Positions 22,653-30,944 of a stretch of 32,117 bases of DNA are shown here, piece after piece (the first letter of the stretch is position 1; each line of letters starts with the position of its first letter). The DNA lies in NCBI GenBank assembly GCA_018064905.1, contig JAGHUJ010000149.1, forward strand, positions 1 through 32,117, written 5' to 3'. The stretch comes from Candidatus Treponema equifaecale. GTDB taxonomy: Bacteria > Spirochaetota > Spirochaetia > Treponematales > Treponemataceae. The position numbers and the translations under genes are program-made. Below the pieces are notes generated by a model. That model was not told the DNA's origin. It searched no databases and worked only from the letters and a program-made list of their open reading frames with translations.

Positions 22653-22687
22653 AGGGTACAGATAGAAGTGATAAAGCCGTGTACCCT
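22653..22687. repeat. inverted repeat AGGGTACA / TGTACCCT
   Basis: AGGGTACA (22653-22660) and TGTACCCT (22680-22687) are perfect eight-base arms around a 19-base spacer, forming a possible hairpin between the two palindromes. Confidence 0.45.
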
Positions 22688-22698
22688 GCATTTTATTA

Positions 22699-22720
22699 TT
22701 ATAACTAACGTTAGTTATAA
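22699..22720. promoter_or_regulatory. 22-bp perfect palindrome, candidate TetR-type operator
   Basis: TTATAACTAAC is followed directly by its exact reverse complement GTTAGTTATAA. The ACTAACGTTAGT core resembles sites bound by TetR/AcrR-family repressors. It lies about 107 bases before the cupin ATG. No TetR gene is present in the window. Confidence 0.6.
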
Positions 22721-22826
22721 ACTTCAGAATGGATGTATTCATCAGCATGTTGAAAATAACGCAAAATTTCTGATTTTTACTTTCGCCATATCTTCTAATG
22801 GTTTATATTATCCCTAGGAGGAAAAA

Positions 22827-23261
22827 ATGAAAAAATCATTGGTATTTATCTGTTCGGTTTTACTGGCATCATGGACTGGTGTATGGGCTGCTCCAAAGAA
22901 GAATGCAAAAAAAGTTGAGCTTCCTGCTCCATATTTCTTTGATGTTGCAAGCATGGAAGAAAAAAAGATTCCAAATTTCAAGGGTGGCGAAGGAGAAGTC
23001 ATTGCAAAGATGTATGCCGACAGCATGAATAGGATTCTATACGGGCGGCTTACACCAGGATCTTCAATCGGGTACCATACCCACGACACAAGCAGTGAAA
23101 TCGTCTACATCCTTGAAGGAACGGCTGTAATCAAGCTTGATGATTCAGAAGAAATTCTTGGCCCAGGTCAGATCCATTACTGCCCAAAAGGACATTCCCA
23201 CAGCACTGTAAACAATGGGAAAAAAGACCTGGTTGTGTTTACGGTTGTTACAGAACAGTAA
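22827..23261 (+). CDS. exported cupin-domain protein
   Basis: A 144-residue protein with a signal peptide (MKKSLVFICSVLLASWTGVW, probable cleavage after Ala21) and a single cupin_2 barrel. The metal-binding residues are present: His84 and His86 in GYHTHDTSSE, Glu91, and a C-terminal histidine in KGHSHS (123/125). The glycine-rich PGSSIGYHTH and LGPGQIHYCPKG turns are typical. Such small periplasmic cupins may bind metals or sugars or act as isomerases or dioxygenases, and the substrate is not predictable. TAGGAGG five bases before the ATG is a strong ribosome-binding site. The long palindrome-rich upstream region suggests repressor control. Confidence 0.88.
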   Translation: MKKSLVFICSVLLASWTGVWAAPKKNAKKVELPAPYFFDVASMEEKKIPNFKGGEGEVIAKMYADSMNRILYGRLTPGSSIGYHTHDTSSEIVYILEGTAVIKLDDSEEILGPGQIHYCPKGHSHSTVNNGKKDLVVFTVVTEQ

Positions 23262-23315
23262 ATTTCACCTATACAACAAAACCTAGCGGTAGGATTTGAT
23301 TTTTGCGATCTCATT

Positions 23316-24075
23316 CTACCGTATTGCCAATTCACTTCTTGAAAACAGGACTGCATTTCCAGATATGATCACCCGGTCTTTTTCTACCCGGCAGAACAGT
23401 TCCCCACCTCTTGCTGAATCCTGAAAAGCATCTATCTCCTTTTTCCCAAGCCTTTGCGACCAGTAGGGGGCAATCATGCAATGGGTTGAACCTGTAACCG
23501 GATCTTCATATAGATCGATGTCGGGAGCAAAAACTCTTGAGACACAATCGTACTTTCCTGAACATTGTGCAGTTATGGCAACACACATTCCGCCGATCTT
23601 TAAAAGATCTTCCCTTCCTGGCCTCATCTCGTGGATTAATTTTTCATCGTCAAAAACACAAAGAACATCTCTGTCTTTATATGCTTCGACTGGACGTATT
23701 CCAAAGGCGTTCTCCATTTCCTGGTTCACTTCAATTCGGTTAAGTGCGAATTTTGGAAAATCCATGGAAATACCTTTTTCCGATTTTGTTGCAGTAAAAT
23801 TTCCCTTGAATCTGGTGTGGAACACAATCTCATTTATTTCCACTTTCAAATAGTTGAAAATCACAAATGCGGTTGCCAATGTAGCATGACCACAAAAATC
23901 AATTTCACCGGAAGGAGTGAACCATCGTAAATCAAAAGTTCCATCCTGATTTTCTTTAGTGAACGCTGTTTCAGAAAAATTGTTTTCCTTTGCAATATTC
24001 AGCATGAGAGAATCGTCAGGCCAAGACTCCACTGAACAGGCGATCGGTAAAAGCATCAACTACAAATTGCGTCAT
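23316..24075 (-). pseudogene. PhzF-family isomerase/epimerase gene with an N-terminal deletion and frameshift
   Basis: PhzF-fold enzymes isomerise or epimerise small metabolites. Most of the protein is intact: NNFSETAF (with the catalytic Glu), LRWFTPSGEIDFCGHATLAT, and EDPVTGSTHCMIAPYW near the C-terminus. The 5' end is broken. A proper start at 24075, with AAGGGGAG four bases upstream, encodes MTQFVVDAFTDRLFSG and then a premature stop. The remaining frame resumes at ESWPDDSLML near 24029. The family's GNPAAVCLL segment that should join them is missing, and the frames differ, so a short deletion (about 26 bases if eight residues are lost) is likely. Translation from ATG 24056 would give a protein without the first strand and the conserved active-site NPAAV. 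Probably inactive. Confidence 0.85.
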
Positions 24076-24213
24076 GTTACTCCCCTTCTACGGTTTCATT
24101 AGGATTTCAAAAATTACTCCAACCATAAAACTGAACAAATTATATAAAAAGAAATTTTTTTCTACAATGTAAGTGGCTGATACTCGCAACAAAAAATTCT
24201 GAATTAAACAAAA

Positions 24214-24241
24214 TTGCAATTCCCTTATAATCCATTATAAT
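24214..24241 (+). promoter_or_regulatory. promoter of the TetM-like GTPase gene
   Basis: TTGCAA (24214-24219) and TATAAT (24236-24241) are spaced 16 bases apart. A second TATAAT lies at 24226-24231. The downstream hexamer ends six bases before the ATG, with no Shine-Dalgarno between. Confidence 0.6.
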
Positions 24242-24247
24242 AGTTCC

Positions 24248-26155
24248 ATGGCAAAACTCATTGTTGGAATTCTAGCCCATGTCGATGCAGGCAAAACTAC
24301 ATTATCAGAAAGTCTTCTATACACAACTGGAACAATCCGGAATCTTGGACGCATAGAATCAAAAAATACATTTCTTGACAACAACTCCATAGAACGGGAA
24401 CGTGGCATTACGATATTTTCAAAGCAGGCCCTTCTGAATGAAAAAATTACATTGATCGATACACCGGGGCATGTTGATTTCAGCGCGGAGATGGAAAGAA
24501 CCCTTTCAGTTCTTGATGCCGCAATTCTATTGATCAATGCTTCAGACGGAATTCAAAGTCATACGAAAACTTTATGGTCTTTATTGCGTCAGCATAAAAT
24601 ACCAACATTGATTTTTGTAAACAAGATGGACATGCCGGACACAGACAAATCTAAATTGCTTTCCAAACTTCAAAAATCCCTGTCAGCAGCCATCACTGAT
24701 TTTTCTAAGGAAGCTGTTTTTTCAGATTTATTCAATGAACAGGTGGCTTCCCTTGAAGATGGCGTAATGGAAAAATACCTTGATGGACAAAATCCAGACG
24801 AAAAGGATATAGCAAAATTGATTTCATCAGGAATTCTTTTTCCATGTCTTTTTGGTTCAGCACTTAAAATGATCGGCATTGACGAACTGCTGCATGTGCT
24901 CGAAGAATATTTTCCTACTCTTGAATATTCCACCTCCGATGAGTTTGGATGCACAGTCTATAAAATTTCAAAGGACAGGCAGAACAATAGATTGACCCAT
25001 TTAAAGATCAACAGCGGAATATTAAAGGTAAAGGAATTTCTTGATGATGAAAAAGTAAATGAAATTAGAATCTATTCAGGTGAAAAATTTCAGCAGGTAA
25101 AGGAAGTTGAAGCCGGGAATATCTGTACTGTAACAGGACTCAAGAATTCCTATGCTGGAAAAACCTATGGAAATGTTCATGAAGAAAAGACCACAATTCT
25201 TGAAAGTCCATTGATATATTCGGTTGTCATTCCAGAAGGAATCGATGTTTCAAAAATGCTTTCCGTTCTTCGTGATGTTGAAGACCAGCTTCCAGAAATT
25301 TCTGTCAACTATTCAGAGCAGACACAGGAAATATATGTAAAGCTTATGGGACAGGTTCAGACTGAAGTGATAAAACAGATTCTGCTTGAAGACTATAAGA
25401 TCAATATTGAATTCGGTGAAGGAAGAATCGCCTACAAGGAAACCATTGCGGATAGTGTCATCGGTGTCGGTCATTATGAACCTTTAAAACACTATGCTGA
25501 AGTCCATCTTAAAATTAAACCTCTACCTCGTGGAAGCGGAATGAAATATGTTTCAGACATCAGTGTGGATGAACTTGATACAAACTGGCAGCGTTTGATA
25601 CTTACCCATCTTAAAGAAAAAACGCATGTAGGTATTTTAAGTGGAAGTCCAATAACTGATGTGGAAATTGAAGTCATTGCAGGACGCGCCCATTTAAAAC
25701 ATACAGAAGGTGGAGATTTCCGTCAGTCTACATACAGGGCAATACGTCATGGTCTCATGTATTCAAAGTCCATACTTCTTGAACCAATCTATTTTTATGA
25801 AGCTGTAATTCCCGAAGTTTCAATTGGCCGCTTCATGAGCGATATGGAAAAAAAACATGGATCAAGTTCCATAGAAGAAATCTCCGAAGGTTTTGCGGTA
25901 CTCCAAGGAAAGGTTCCAGTTTCCACCATGAAGAATTATATCACCGAACTTAGATCATACACAAAGGGACAGGGAACATTGAGCCTTAGACTGAGCGGAT
26001 ATGAAAAATGCCACAATGAAAAAGAAGTACTTGAAGAAATCAATTACAATCCCGATGCGGATCTTGAAAATCCGTCATCCAGTGTATTCTGCTCTCATGG
26101 AGCGGGTTTTGTTGTAAACTGGGACAAGGTAAACGATTTCAAGCATATAAATTGA
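24248..26155 (+). CDS. TetM/Otr-like translational GTPase (EF-G-like, ribosomal protection family)
   Basis: A 635-residue translational GTPase, close to the 639 residues of TetM. GTPase motifs are complete: AHVDAGKTT (10-18), RGITI, DTPGHVD (71-77), NKMD (125-128) and GSALK. The switch region NASDGIQSHTKTLW is TetM-like. EF-G-type domains III-V follow, with domain IV PLPRGSGMKYVSDISVDEL and an SYTKGQGTLSL segment that replaces the TetM FFTNGRS region. The C-terminal NPSSSVFCSHGAGFVVNWDKV is typical of chromosomal, TetM-related factors in anaerobes rather than of acquired tet genes. It may act on stalled or drug-bound ribosomes, and tetracycline resistance is not assured. Leaderless start is predicted. 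No mobile element is adjacent and codon use seems native. Confidence 0.85.
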   Translation: MAKLIVGILAHVDAGKTTLSESLLYTTGTIRNLGRIESKNTFLDNNSIERERGITIFSKQALLNEKITLIDTPGHVDFSAEMERTLSVLDAAILLINASDGIQSHTKTLWSLLRQHKIPTLIFVNKMDMPDTDKSKLLSKLQKSLSAAITDFSKEAVFSDLFNEQVASLEDGVMEKYLDGQNPDEKDIAKLISSGILFPCLFGSALKMIGIDELLHVLEEYFPTLEYSTSDEFGCTVYKISKDRQNNRLTHLKINSGILKVKEFLDDEKVNEIRIYSGEKFQQVKEVEAGNICTVTGLKNSYAGKTYGNVHEEKTTILESPLIYSVVIPEGIDVSKMLSVLRDVEDQLPEISVNYSEQTQEIYVKLMGQVQTEVIKQILLEDYKINIEFGEGRIAYKETIADSVIGVGHYEPLKHYAEVHLKIKPLPRGSGMKYVSDISVDELDTNWQRLILTHLKEKTHVGILSGSPITDVEIEVIAGRAHLKHTEGGDFRQSTYRAIRHGLMYSKSILLEPIYFYEAVIPEVSIGRFMSDMEKKHGSSSIEEISEGFAVLQGKVPVSTMKNYITELRSYTKGQGTLSLRLSGYEKCHNEKEVLEEINYNPDADLENPSSSVFCSHGAGFVVNWDKVNDFKHIN

Positions 26156-26285
26156 ATTCACTTTATTTAAGTTCCAAAGTATTATCCGTTAAATATCGGG
26201 GGATGCATTTGATGACTGGATGTAGGATTTATTAAATTTGCTTCCTCTTCTTTATTGTTGATTTCAAGCCAAAAAATTTTTGTTG

Positions 26286-26294
26286 TGCTATAAT
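26286..26294 (+). promoter_or_regulatory. extended -10 promoter
   Basis: TGC precedes TATAAT (26289-26294), seven bases before ATG 26302. There is no Shine-Dalgarno. The rest of the 146-base gap after the GTPase gene shows nothing recognisable. Confidence 0.6.
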
Positions 26295-26301
26295 CTTCGG
26301 T

Positions 26302-26865
26302 ATGGATACAAGTGAAATCATATATCGTCGTCAATTTGACAAAATAAATCTTTTAAACTTCATGTGCAGTGATCTTATTTCATATGCTGAAAAAAAATAT
26401 GGTTCAGAATTTCCTGAATACGTGGACATGACTTGTGGTGCGGTACCAGAAGGCGAATATGAAAAAATAATAGATCCAAGTTCCCCTAGGGAATTTCTGG
26501 ATCTTTATACCGATATCTGCCTGAAAAGATTTAAAACAGTAACTTCAAAAATTCTTGAACTTGGGGATGGCTACGATATCGTCCTTAAAAATTATTTTTT
26601 TAATGAAGGAAAGAAACTTGGACTTCCAAAACCGTCGTCACTTGATGAGGCCTATGAACTTATCCAAGTTTGCATTCTTGAAAAACTTACCACCTGTGGC
26701 AGTCATCAGATTGAAACAAAAGGGAATGATGAAATAATCTGGAAGAATCCGAATTCCGATTTGAATTTCTGGATGTTCATGAAGGATCTTATCTGCGGAA
26801 TTATTGAAGGCTCCAATATAACCTTCAGTATTGATGATAGCGTTTTCAGGCTGAAGAAAGAATAG
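26302..26865 (+). CDS. hypothetical protein (187 aa)
   Basis: A soluble, acidic protein without signal peptide or membrane helix and of no recognised family. It looks mainly helical (IIYRRQFDKINLLNFMCSDL, LDEAYELIQVCILEKL), with a more polar central part (CGAVPEGEYEKIIDPSSPRE). It lies alone between the TetM-like GTPase and an ABM-domain gene, each with its own promoter. The ATG seven bases after an extended -10 box and the absence of a Shine-Dalgarno predict a leaderless message. Coding potential is supported by length, uninterrupted frame and the promoter position. Confidence 0.65.
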   Translation: MDTSEIIYRRQFDKINLLNFMCSDLISYAEKKYGSEFPEYVDMTCGAVPEGEYEKIIDPSSPREFLDLYTDICLKRFKTVTSKILELGDGYDIVLKNYFFNEGKKLGLPKPSSLDEAYELIQVCILEKLTTCGSHQIETKGNDEIIWKNPNSDLNFWMFMKDLICGIIEGSNITFSIDDSVFRLKKE

Positions 26866-26936
26866 TTTTGTTGATATTATGGCTTTTAAGGATCAAATCA
26901 TCCTATGAGTTTTTTACTTTTCAAACTGGGAATTAG

Positions 26937-26945
26937 TGGTATAAT
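26937..26945 (+). promoter_or_regulatory. extended -10 promoter
   Basis: TGG precedes TATAAT (26940-26945), eight bases before ATG 26954, without an intervening Shine-Dalgarno. Confidence 0.6.
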
Positions 26946-26953
26946 TATAGAAT

Positions 26954-27286
26954 ATGAAGTGTTTATTTGTTCAAGTTAGATATTATTTAAAGGCAGGTTG
27001 TCGTGCGGATTTCTATCAGAAATTCAGGGACAACAATATTACAGAAATGTCACAGGCAGAAGAAGGCAACATCGATTATGAACTTTACATGCCTCAGGAC
27101 AGTGAAAACGATATCTGCCTTCTTGAAAAGTGGAAGGATCTGCAGAGTCTTGAAAGACATGAACAGACCCTTCATTATGCAATTCTTGGTGAACTTAAGG
27201 CAAAGTATGTTAAGAAAGTCGATATAAAGAAATTCTGGCTTGAAAACTTTGCAGGCGATGAAGTTGAAGATATTCAGCTCCGCTAG
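26954..27286 (+). CDS. ABM (antibiotic biosynthesis monooxygenase)-type dimeric alpha/beta-barrel protein
   Basis: A 110-residue protein with the order of a ferredoxin-like ABM domain: a first strand (LFVQVRYYLKAG), helix (RADFYQKFRDNNI), strand with EEGNIDYELYMPQD, then ICLLEKWKDLQSLERHEQT, typical of the family (strand, then helix with a conserved His-containing turn). ABM proteins include quinol monooxygenases, haem-degrading enzymes and many with unknown small-molecule substrates. No haem ligand can be assigned with confidence. It is monocistronic, with an extended -10 box eight bases before the ATG, and converges with the following minus-strand gene. Confidence 0.78.
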   Translation: MKCLFVQVRYYLKAGCRADFYQKFRDNNITEMSQAEEGNIDYELYMPQDSENDICLLEKWKDLQSLERHEQTLHYAILGELKAKYVKKVDIKKFWLENFAGDEVEDIQLR

Positions 27287-27323
27287 ACTTCCATGCCAGA
27301 TAATTTTTCTTATCGACCAATTA

Positions 27324-28166
27324 TTAGAAGTTTCCTTTTACCATTGATACTGCTTCAGCTGCAATGGTTTTAAGGAAATCAACGTCGTATGGATTTGTAG
27401 CCTTGAGGGACTTGTAATGTTTCAAGTCTGTTTCATTAAGCAGCCATGCGGCGGCACCAAGAGGATGCTTTTCAATAAGTACGGGAGAAAAAATTTCCTT
27501 GAACTTCATCCATCCTTCGTTGCAGGATTTTTCACACTCAGCAAGATACTCCCCTATTTCATAGGAACGTGAAGATTCAAAACTTCTGTTGTAGATTATC
27601 TTTCCATTCAATAGATTTAATACTTCATTCGTACAGCCAAAGTCGTTCCCATCCTTGCATCTGGTTTCTGTATCTTCATCCATCAAAATCTCATTTTCAG
27701 CAGTTTCTGGTTTTATGCTTTCTTCCGATTCTCTTGTATTATCTACAAGTTCTGAAACTTCAAGGCTTGCAACTGAATTTTCCACCATGGATTTGTAGGA
27801 CTTGTCAGCTTCTTCTTTTGTGGATTCTTCTGAGAATTCTTCCCTGTCTTCCAGATTCTGAATCGCCATCATCAGTTTATCAAAATCATTTTCCCTTCCA
27901 CCATTGTTCAGGAAATACAGTTCAAGATTTACGCAATCCCCTTCCTTTGTATAAGCAAAGACCTGCTGGATTCCATCTTCAATCTCTTCAACATTGTCGA
28001 TGATTGTTTCACCGTCAAACCAGGCTTTTGTATTGTCGCCAAGCTGTTCTTCCGTAAGTTCACTGCAATTATCAACAAAGGTCAGTTCCGTTTCACTTAC
28101 CTCTGAAAACAGTTTCTTCTTCTTGAGTTCAATTTTTATTGATTCATTGATTTTTTCGACTGTCAT
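27324..28166 (-). CDS. hypothetical protein with acidic central linker (280 aa)
   Basis: No family is recognised. The N-terminal domain (about 1-110) mixes charged helices and strands (TELTFVDNCSELTEEQLGDN, VNLELYFLNNGG). Residues about 115-170 are a highly acidic, Ser/Thr/Glu-rich linker (EEFSEESTKEEADKSYKSMV and beyond). The C-terminal domain (about 180-280) has an aromatic core (WMKFKEIFSPVLIEKHPLGA, WLLNETDLKHYKSL) and two cysteines near its start. There is no signal peptide or membrane helix. A GGAG site lies a few bases before the ATG at 28166. Its end converges on the ABM gene, and the ADH gene lies 110 bases upstream on the same strand. Confidence 0.65.
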   Translation of the reverse strand: MTVEKINESIKIELKKKKLFSEVSETELTFVDNCSELTEEQLGDNTKAWFDGETIIDNVEEIEDGIQQVFAYTKEGDCVNLELYFLNNGGRENDFDKLMMAIQNLEDREEFSEESTKEEADKSYKSMVENSVASLEVSELVDNTRESEESIKPETAENEILMDEDTETRCKDGNDFGCTNEVLNLLNGKIIYNRSFESSRSYEIGEYLAECEKSCNEGWMKFKEIFSPVLIEKHPLGAAAWLLNETDLKHYKSLKATNPYDVDFLKTIAAEAVSMVKGNF

Positions 28167-28276
28167 TTTTACTCCGATAGCATCTGCTTCTATATATTAT
28201 CGGAATTATTTCAAGCCCATAAAGGAAAAAAATAGGAACCGCAGAATCACGGCCCCGTATAGAAAGAGTTTAGGAA

Positions 28277-29453
28277 CTACTCGCAGCAGAGTCTGTAGAT
28301 TTTTTCTACATCCTTGTCATCAAGTGGAACAAATCCACCCATTCTGTTTTTATCGCTTACCTGGCTCTGCTTTACAAGTGTTGGAATATCTTCTTCCTTT
28401 GCACCCAGCTCGGCAAAAGTTACAGGCATTCCAATGGATGAAAGGAATTTTCTGAATCTTTTGATTCCTTCCTTTGCTGTATTTTCAGGATTTGCAAAAT
28501 CCATATCCACATCCCATACCCTTGTTGCAAACTGACAGAATCTGTTGATGTCATGGTTCATTACATATTCCATCCAGTGAGGCATGATGACGGCAAGTCC
28601 TGCTCCATGGGCACAGTCATAGAGCGCAGATAGTTCGTGTTCAATTCCGTGGCTTGCCCAATCCTGTCCACGTCCTACACCACAGATGTTGTTGTGTGCA
28701 GCCATTCCAGCCCACATGATGTTGGCACGTGCTTCGTAGTTGTTTGGATCTGCAATTACACGAGGTGCTTCATGAATCATAGTCTTCAAAAGACCTTCGC
28801 AAAGTCTGTCTGTTACTTCAACTTCCTTTGTATTTGTAAAGTATCTTTCGCAGATGTGAGCCATGATGTCTGTAACACCGCAAGCACTCTGATATGCACT
28901 GAGTGTGCATGTAAGTTCTGGATTCAAGATTGAGAACTTAGGTCTGAATGATTCTCCACTTGCTCCGCGTTTATACATTCCGTCTTCGTGGGTAATAACG
29001 CTGTCAGGACTTCCTTCGCTTCCGGCTGCGGCAATTGTAAGAACTGTTGCAACAGGAAGAGCCTTGTCTACAGGAATTCCCTTTGAGTAGTAATCCCAGA
29101 AATCTCCATCATAAACAGCTCCTGCGGCAATTGCCTTTGCACTGTCGATTACAGAACCGCCGCCAACAGCAAGAATAAAATCAACATTTTCTTTGCGGCA
29201 CAATTCAATTCCTTCATAAACAAGACCGCTTCTTGGATTAGGTTTAACTCCACCCAATTCAACGAATGAAATTTCCTCTGCCTTGAGAGCATCTTCCACA
29301 CGTGAAAGCAACCCTGATTTTTTTACAGAACCGCCACCAAAATGAACAAGAACCTTTGTTCCTCCAAAACGCTTTACCATTTTTTTCGGTATCCGATTCC
29401 CTGTCCTTTCCAAAACAAAAATAAGTCGGTGAATAAAAGTTAAAATTTTCCAT
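28277..29453 (-). pseudogene. iron-containing alcohol dehydrogenase, frame broken at a homopolymer
   Basis: Group III (Fe2+-dependent) NAD(P)H alcohol dehydrogenase of the YqhD/butanol-dehydrogenase type, which reduces aldehydes during fermentation. The body is complete: GGVKPNPRSGLVYEG, AVGGGSVIDSAKAIA, and metal ligands in GVTDIMAH (Asp and His), WASHGIEHE and DCAHGAG. The true start encodes MENFNFYSPTYFCFGKDRES at 29453, but this frame leaves the family sequence at a run of seven As (plus-strand T7, 29380-29386). With six As it would read DTEKMVKRFGGTKV, as expected. Translation from upstream codons in the main frame gives an unrelated N-terminus. A one-base insertion is therefore likely: a sequencing error, a mutation, or slippage at the A7 run restoring some full-length enzyme. 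Confidence 0.87.
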
Positions 29454-29459
29454 AACGAA

Positions 29460-29488
29460 AGTATGGAGTATGAACATTGAAAATGCAA
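29460..29488 (-). promoter_or_regulatory. promoter of the ADH gene (-35 TTGCAT, -10 CATACT)
   Basis: On the minus strand TTGCAT (29488-29483) and CATACT (29465-29460) are 17 bases apart, and the -10 ends six bases before the ATG at 29453. There is no Shine-Dalgarno, so another leaderless start is likely. Confidence 0.5.
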
Positions 29489-29530
29489 CTTCATAACATT
29501 AAATTATTTTCAGAGCGAACTCATTTTCTT

Positions 29531-30607
29531 CTATATATTACCAACTATATCCAAAGGATTTTTGATGAAGCTGTTGGAAAAACACATGGTATATGCACCG
29601 GTGTTTTTAAAAACAATTTCATCCCCTACCCCAAGTTTTCCATTGAATCCTTTTTTTATTATATCATTTTCAAGGCAGGTGTATCCTGCGATGGTATAGT
29701 TGCTCAACATTTTAGGCTGTCGGCTTTTATGGATTACTTCAAACTGAATGTTGTCCCTCAAACTTGGCAGAAGAAGATCCAGAAAACTGATGTCAAGAAC
29801 TACAAAGCCGTTGTCCTTTATGTGAACCACTTTTGCAATGGTTTTAAATGCTGAACCAACAACTGCCGTTCCAGATTCAATGATGATTCTTTTGTCTTCA
29901 AGTTTTGCTTTCTTCAACTCTTCATAGATGGACTTGGCAGCTGTTTCAAAATCCATTTTTCCTTTACCGTCGTTTTTTCTTGAATCCTCTTTCTCATAGT
30001 CTGCGGCAAGACTCCCTCCAAAATCTAGAAATTCAATTGACGGAAAATCTGCGGAACATTTTGAAAGCATCTCTGCCTTTTTCTTCCAATATGATGATTC
30101 CCTTGTGTTCGTAAAATGACATGAAAGACCGATGACTTTTATTTTTCCCTGCGCCTCAAGTTCCTTTATCCTTTTGTATACTGCGGAATCTGGCTCTACG
30201 CCGAATCTGGATTTTATTCCGTTTCCAATGTTGAAGTTCAGCCTGATTCCCAATGAAAGAATTTCTCCAGTTGAATCATAATGTTCTTCCGCCCACTGAA
30301 CTTCTTCTTCATTGTCGATGTTGACAATTCCTTTTCCACGACAGCATTCAATCATGCAGAACTTTTCTTTGCATACTCCATTGAAAATAATTTCACTGTT
30401 CAAAAATCCGTTGGCGATTGCACTTTCATACTCTTCCCTGGAAACAACTTCAGCCATGATCTTGCTTTTCCTTACTTCTGATATGACCAGTTGATGGCAG
30501 TTGGTTTTAAAAGAATAGGCAAGAGAAAAATCCTTGAATCTACTTCCAAATGCTTTCTGAATATTCTTTATGTTGGCTTCGATTCTTTCCGGAATAAAAA
30601 CATGCAT
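29531..30607 (-). CDS. PLP-dependent group IV decarboxylase (Orn/DAP/Arg decarboxylase-like)
   Basis: A 358-residue fold-type III PLP enzyme of the alanine-racemase-like decarboxylase class (diaminopimelate/ornithine decarboxylase relatives). The PLP lysine is Lys34 in LAYSFKTN. VIGLSCHFTNTRESS and FLDFGGSLAADY correspond to the family's HVGS and GGG phosphate-binding motifs. ESGTAVVGSAF matches EPGR, with the Arg replaced by Thr. The C-terminal domain has YTCLENDII, corresponding to the catalytic Cys and the substrate-specificity Asp, and NTGAYTMCFSNSF at the dimer-site Tyr. It is shorter than LysA (about 420), and the EPGR/HVGS changes suggest an unusual substrate. The start at 30607 (MHVFIPERIE) follows an AGGAT site. 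Confidence 0.82.
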   Translation of the reverse strand: MHVFIPERIEANIKNIQKAFGSRFKDFSLAYSFKTNCHQLVISEVRKSKIMAEVVSREEYESAIANGFLNSEIIFNGVCKEKFCMIECCRGKGIVNIDNEEEVQWAEEHYDSTGEILSLGIRLNFNIGNGIKSRFGVEPDSAVYKRIKELEAQGKIKVIGLSCHFTNTRESSYWKKKAEMLSKCSADFPSIEFLDFGGSLAADYEKEDSRKNDGKGKMDFETAAKSIYEELKKAKLEDKRIIIESGTAVVGSAFKTIAKVVHIKDNGFVVLDISFLDLLLPSLRDNIQFEVIHKSRQPKMLSNYTIAGYTCLENDIIKKGFNGKLGVGDEIVFKNTGAYTMCFSNSFIKNPLDIVGNI

Positions 30608-30746
30608 GATAGGATCCTGACTGGTTTTAAAAAGATGAATTCATTCTACCTTCTTTGCAGGAAAAAACAAGACATGTACGGCTTAAGGCCTTATGCTTTT
30701 TTTCATTCTATTTCTGTGCTAGACTTCTTCTGCCGGAGGAATGGAC

Positions 30747-30944
30747 ATGGACGACAATGAATACTATGCAATGATGAGAAGACAATATTCCAATCCCATT
30801 GCGATAAAAAAAATCAAAACAAAACCTGTAGAAGAAAAAACTGAACCTACAACATCGGGCACATTTACCCAGTGGTCCCAAAAATATGGCCATGAAGATG
30901 CCGAAATGTTTATGGAACGCAATCAGGAAAATTCCGCGGAGTGA
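30747..30944 (+). CDS. small hypothetical charged protein
   Basis: A 65-residue protein rich in charged residues: MDDNEYYAMMRRQYSNPIAI, then a Lys/Glu/Thr stretch (KKIKTKPVEEKTEPTTSG) and an acidic end (GHEDAEMFMERNQENSAE). No domain, signal peptide or membrane segment is visible. It is probably partly disordered. GGAGG at 30735-30739 is seven bases before ATG 30747. The ATG at 30741 is only one base away and unlikely. The region before it also carries the divergent decarboxylase promoter. A TGC-TAGACT element (about 30717-30725) could be its extended -10. Confidence 0.6.
   Translation: MDDNEYYAMMRRQYSNPIAIKKIKTKPVEEKTEPTTSGTFTQWSQKYGHEDAEMFMERNQENSAE

Noticed and set aside
22635..22817. 60-codon plus-strand frame between the palindromes and the cupin
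   Set aside because: It runs through the inverted repeats and the 22-bp palindrome and lacks a ribosome-binding site or protein-like pattern.
23476..23853. 125-codon plus-strand frame inside the PhzF gene
   Set aside because: It is the antisense shadow of clearly conserved PhzF coding sequence.
24248..26155. Considered an acquired tet(M)-type resistance gene
   Set aside because: No conjugative or mobile genes, leader peptide or compositional break surround it, and the C-terminal motif matches chromosomal relatives.
27569..28003. 144-codon plus-strand frame
   Set aside because: It is antisense to the 280-residue gene, and its His/Ser/Leu/Pro-rich composition is typical of the reverse of acidic coding sequence.
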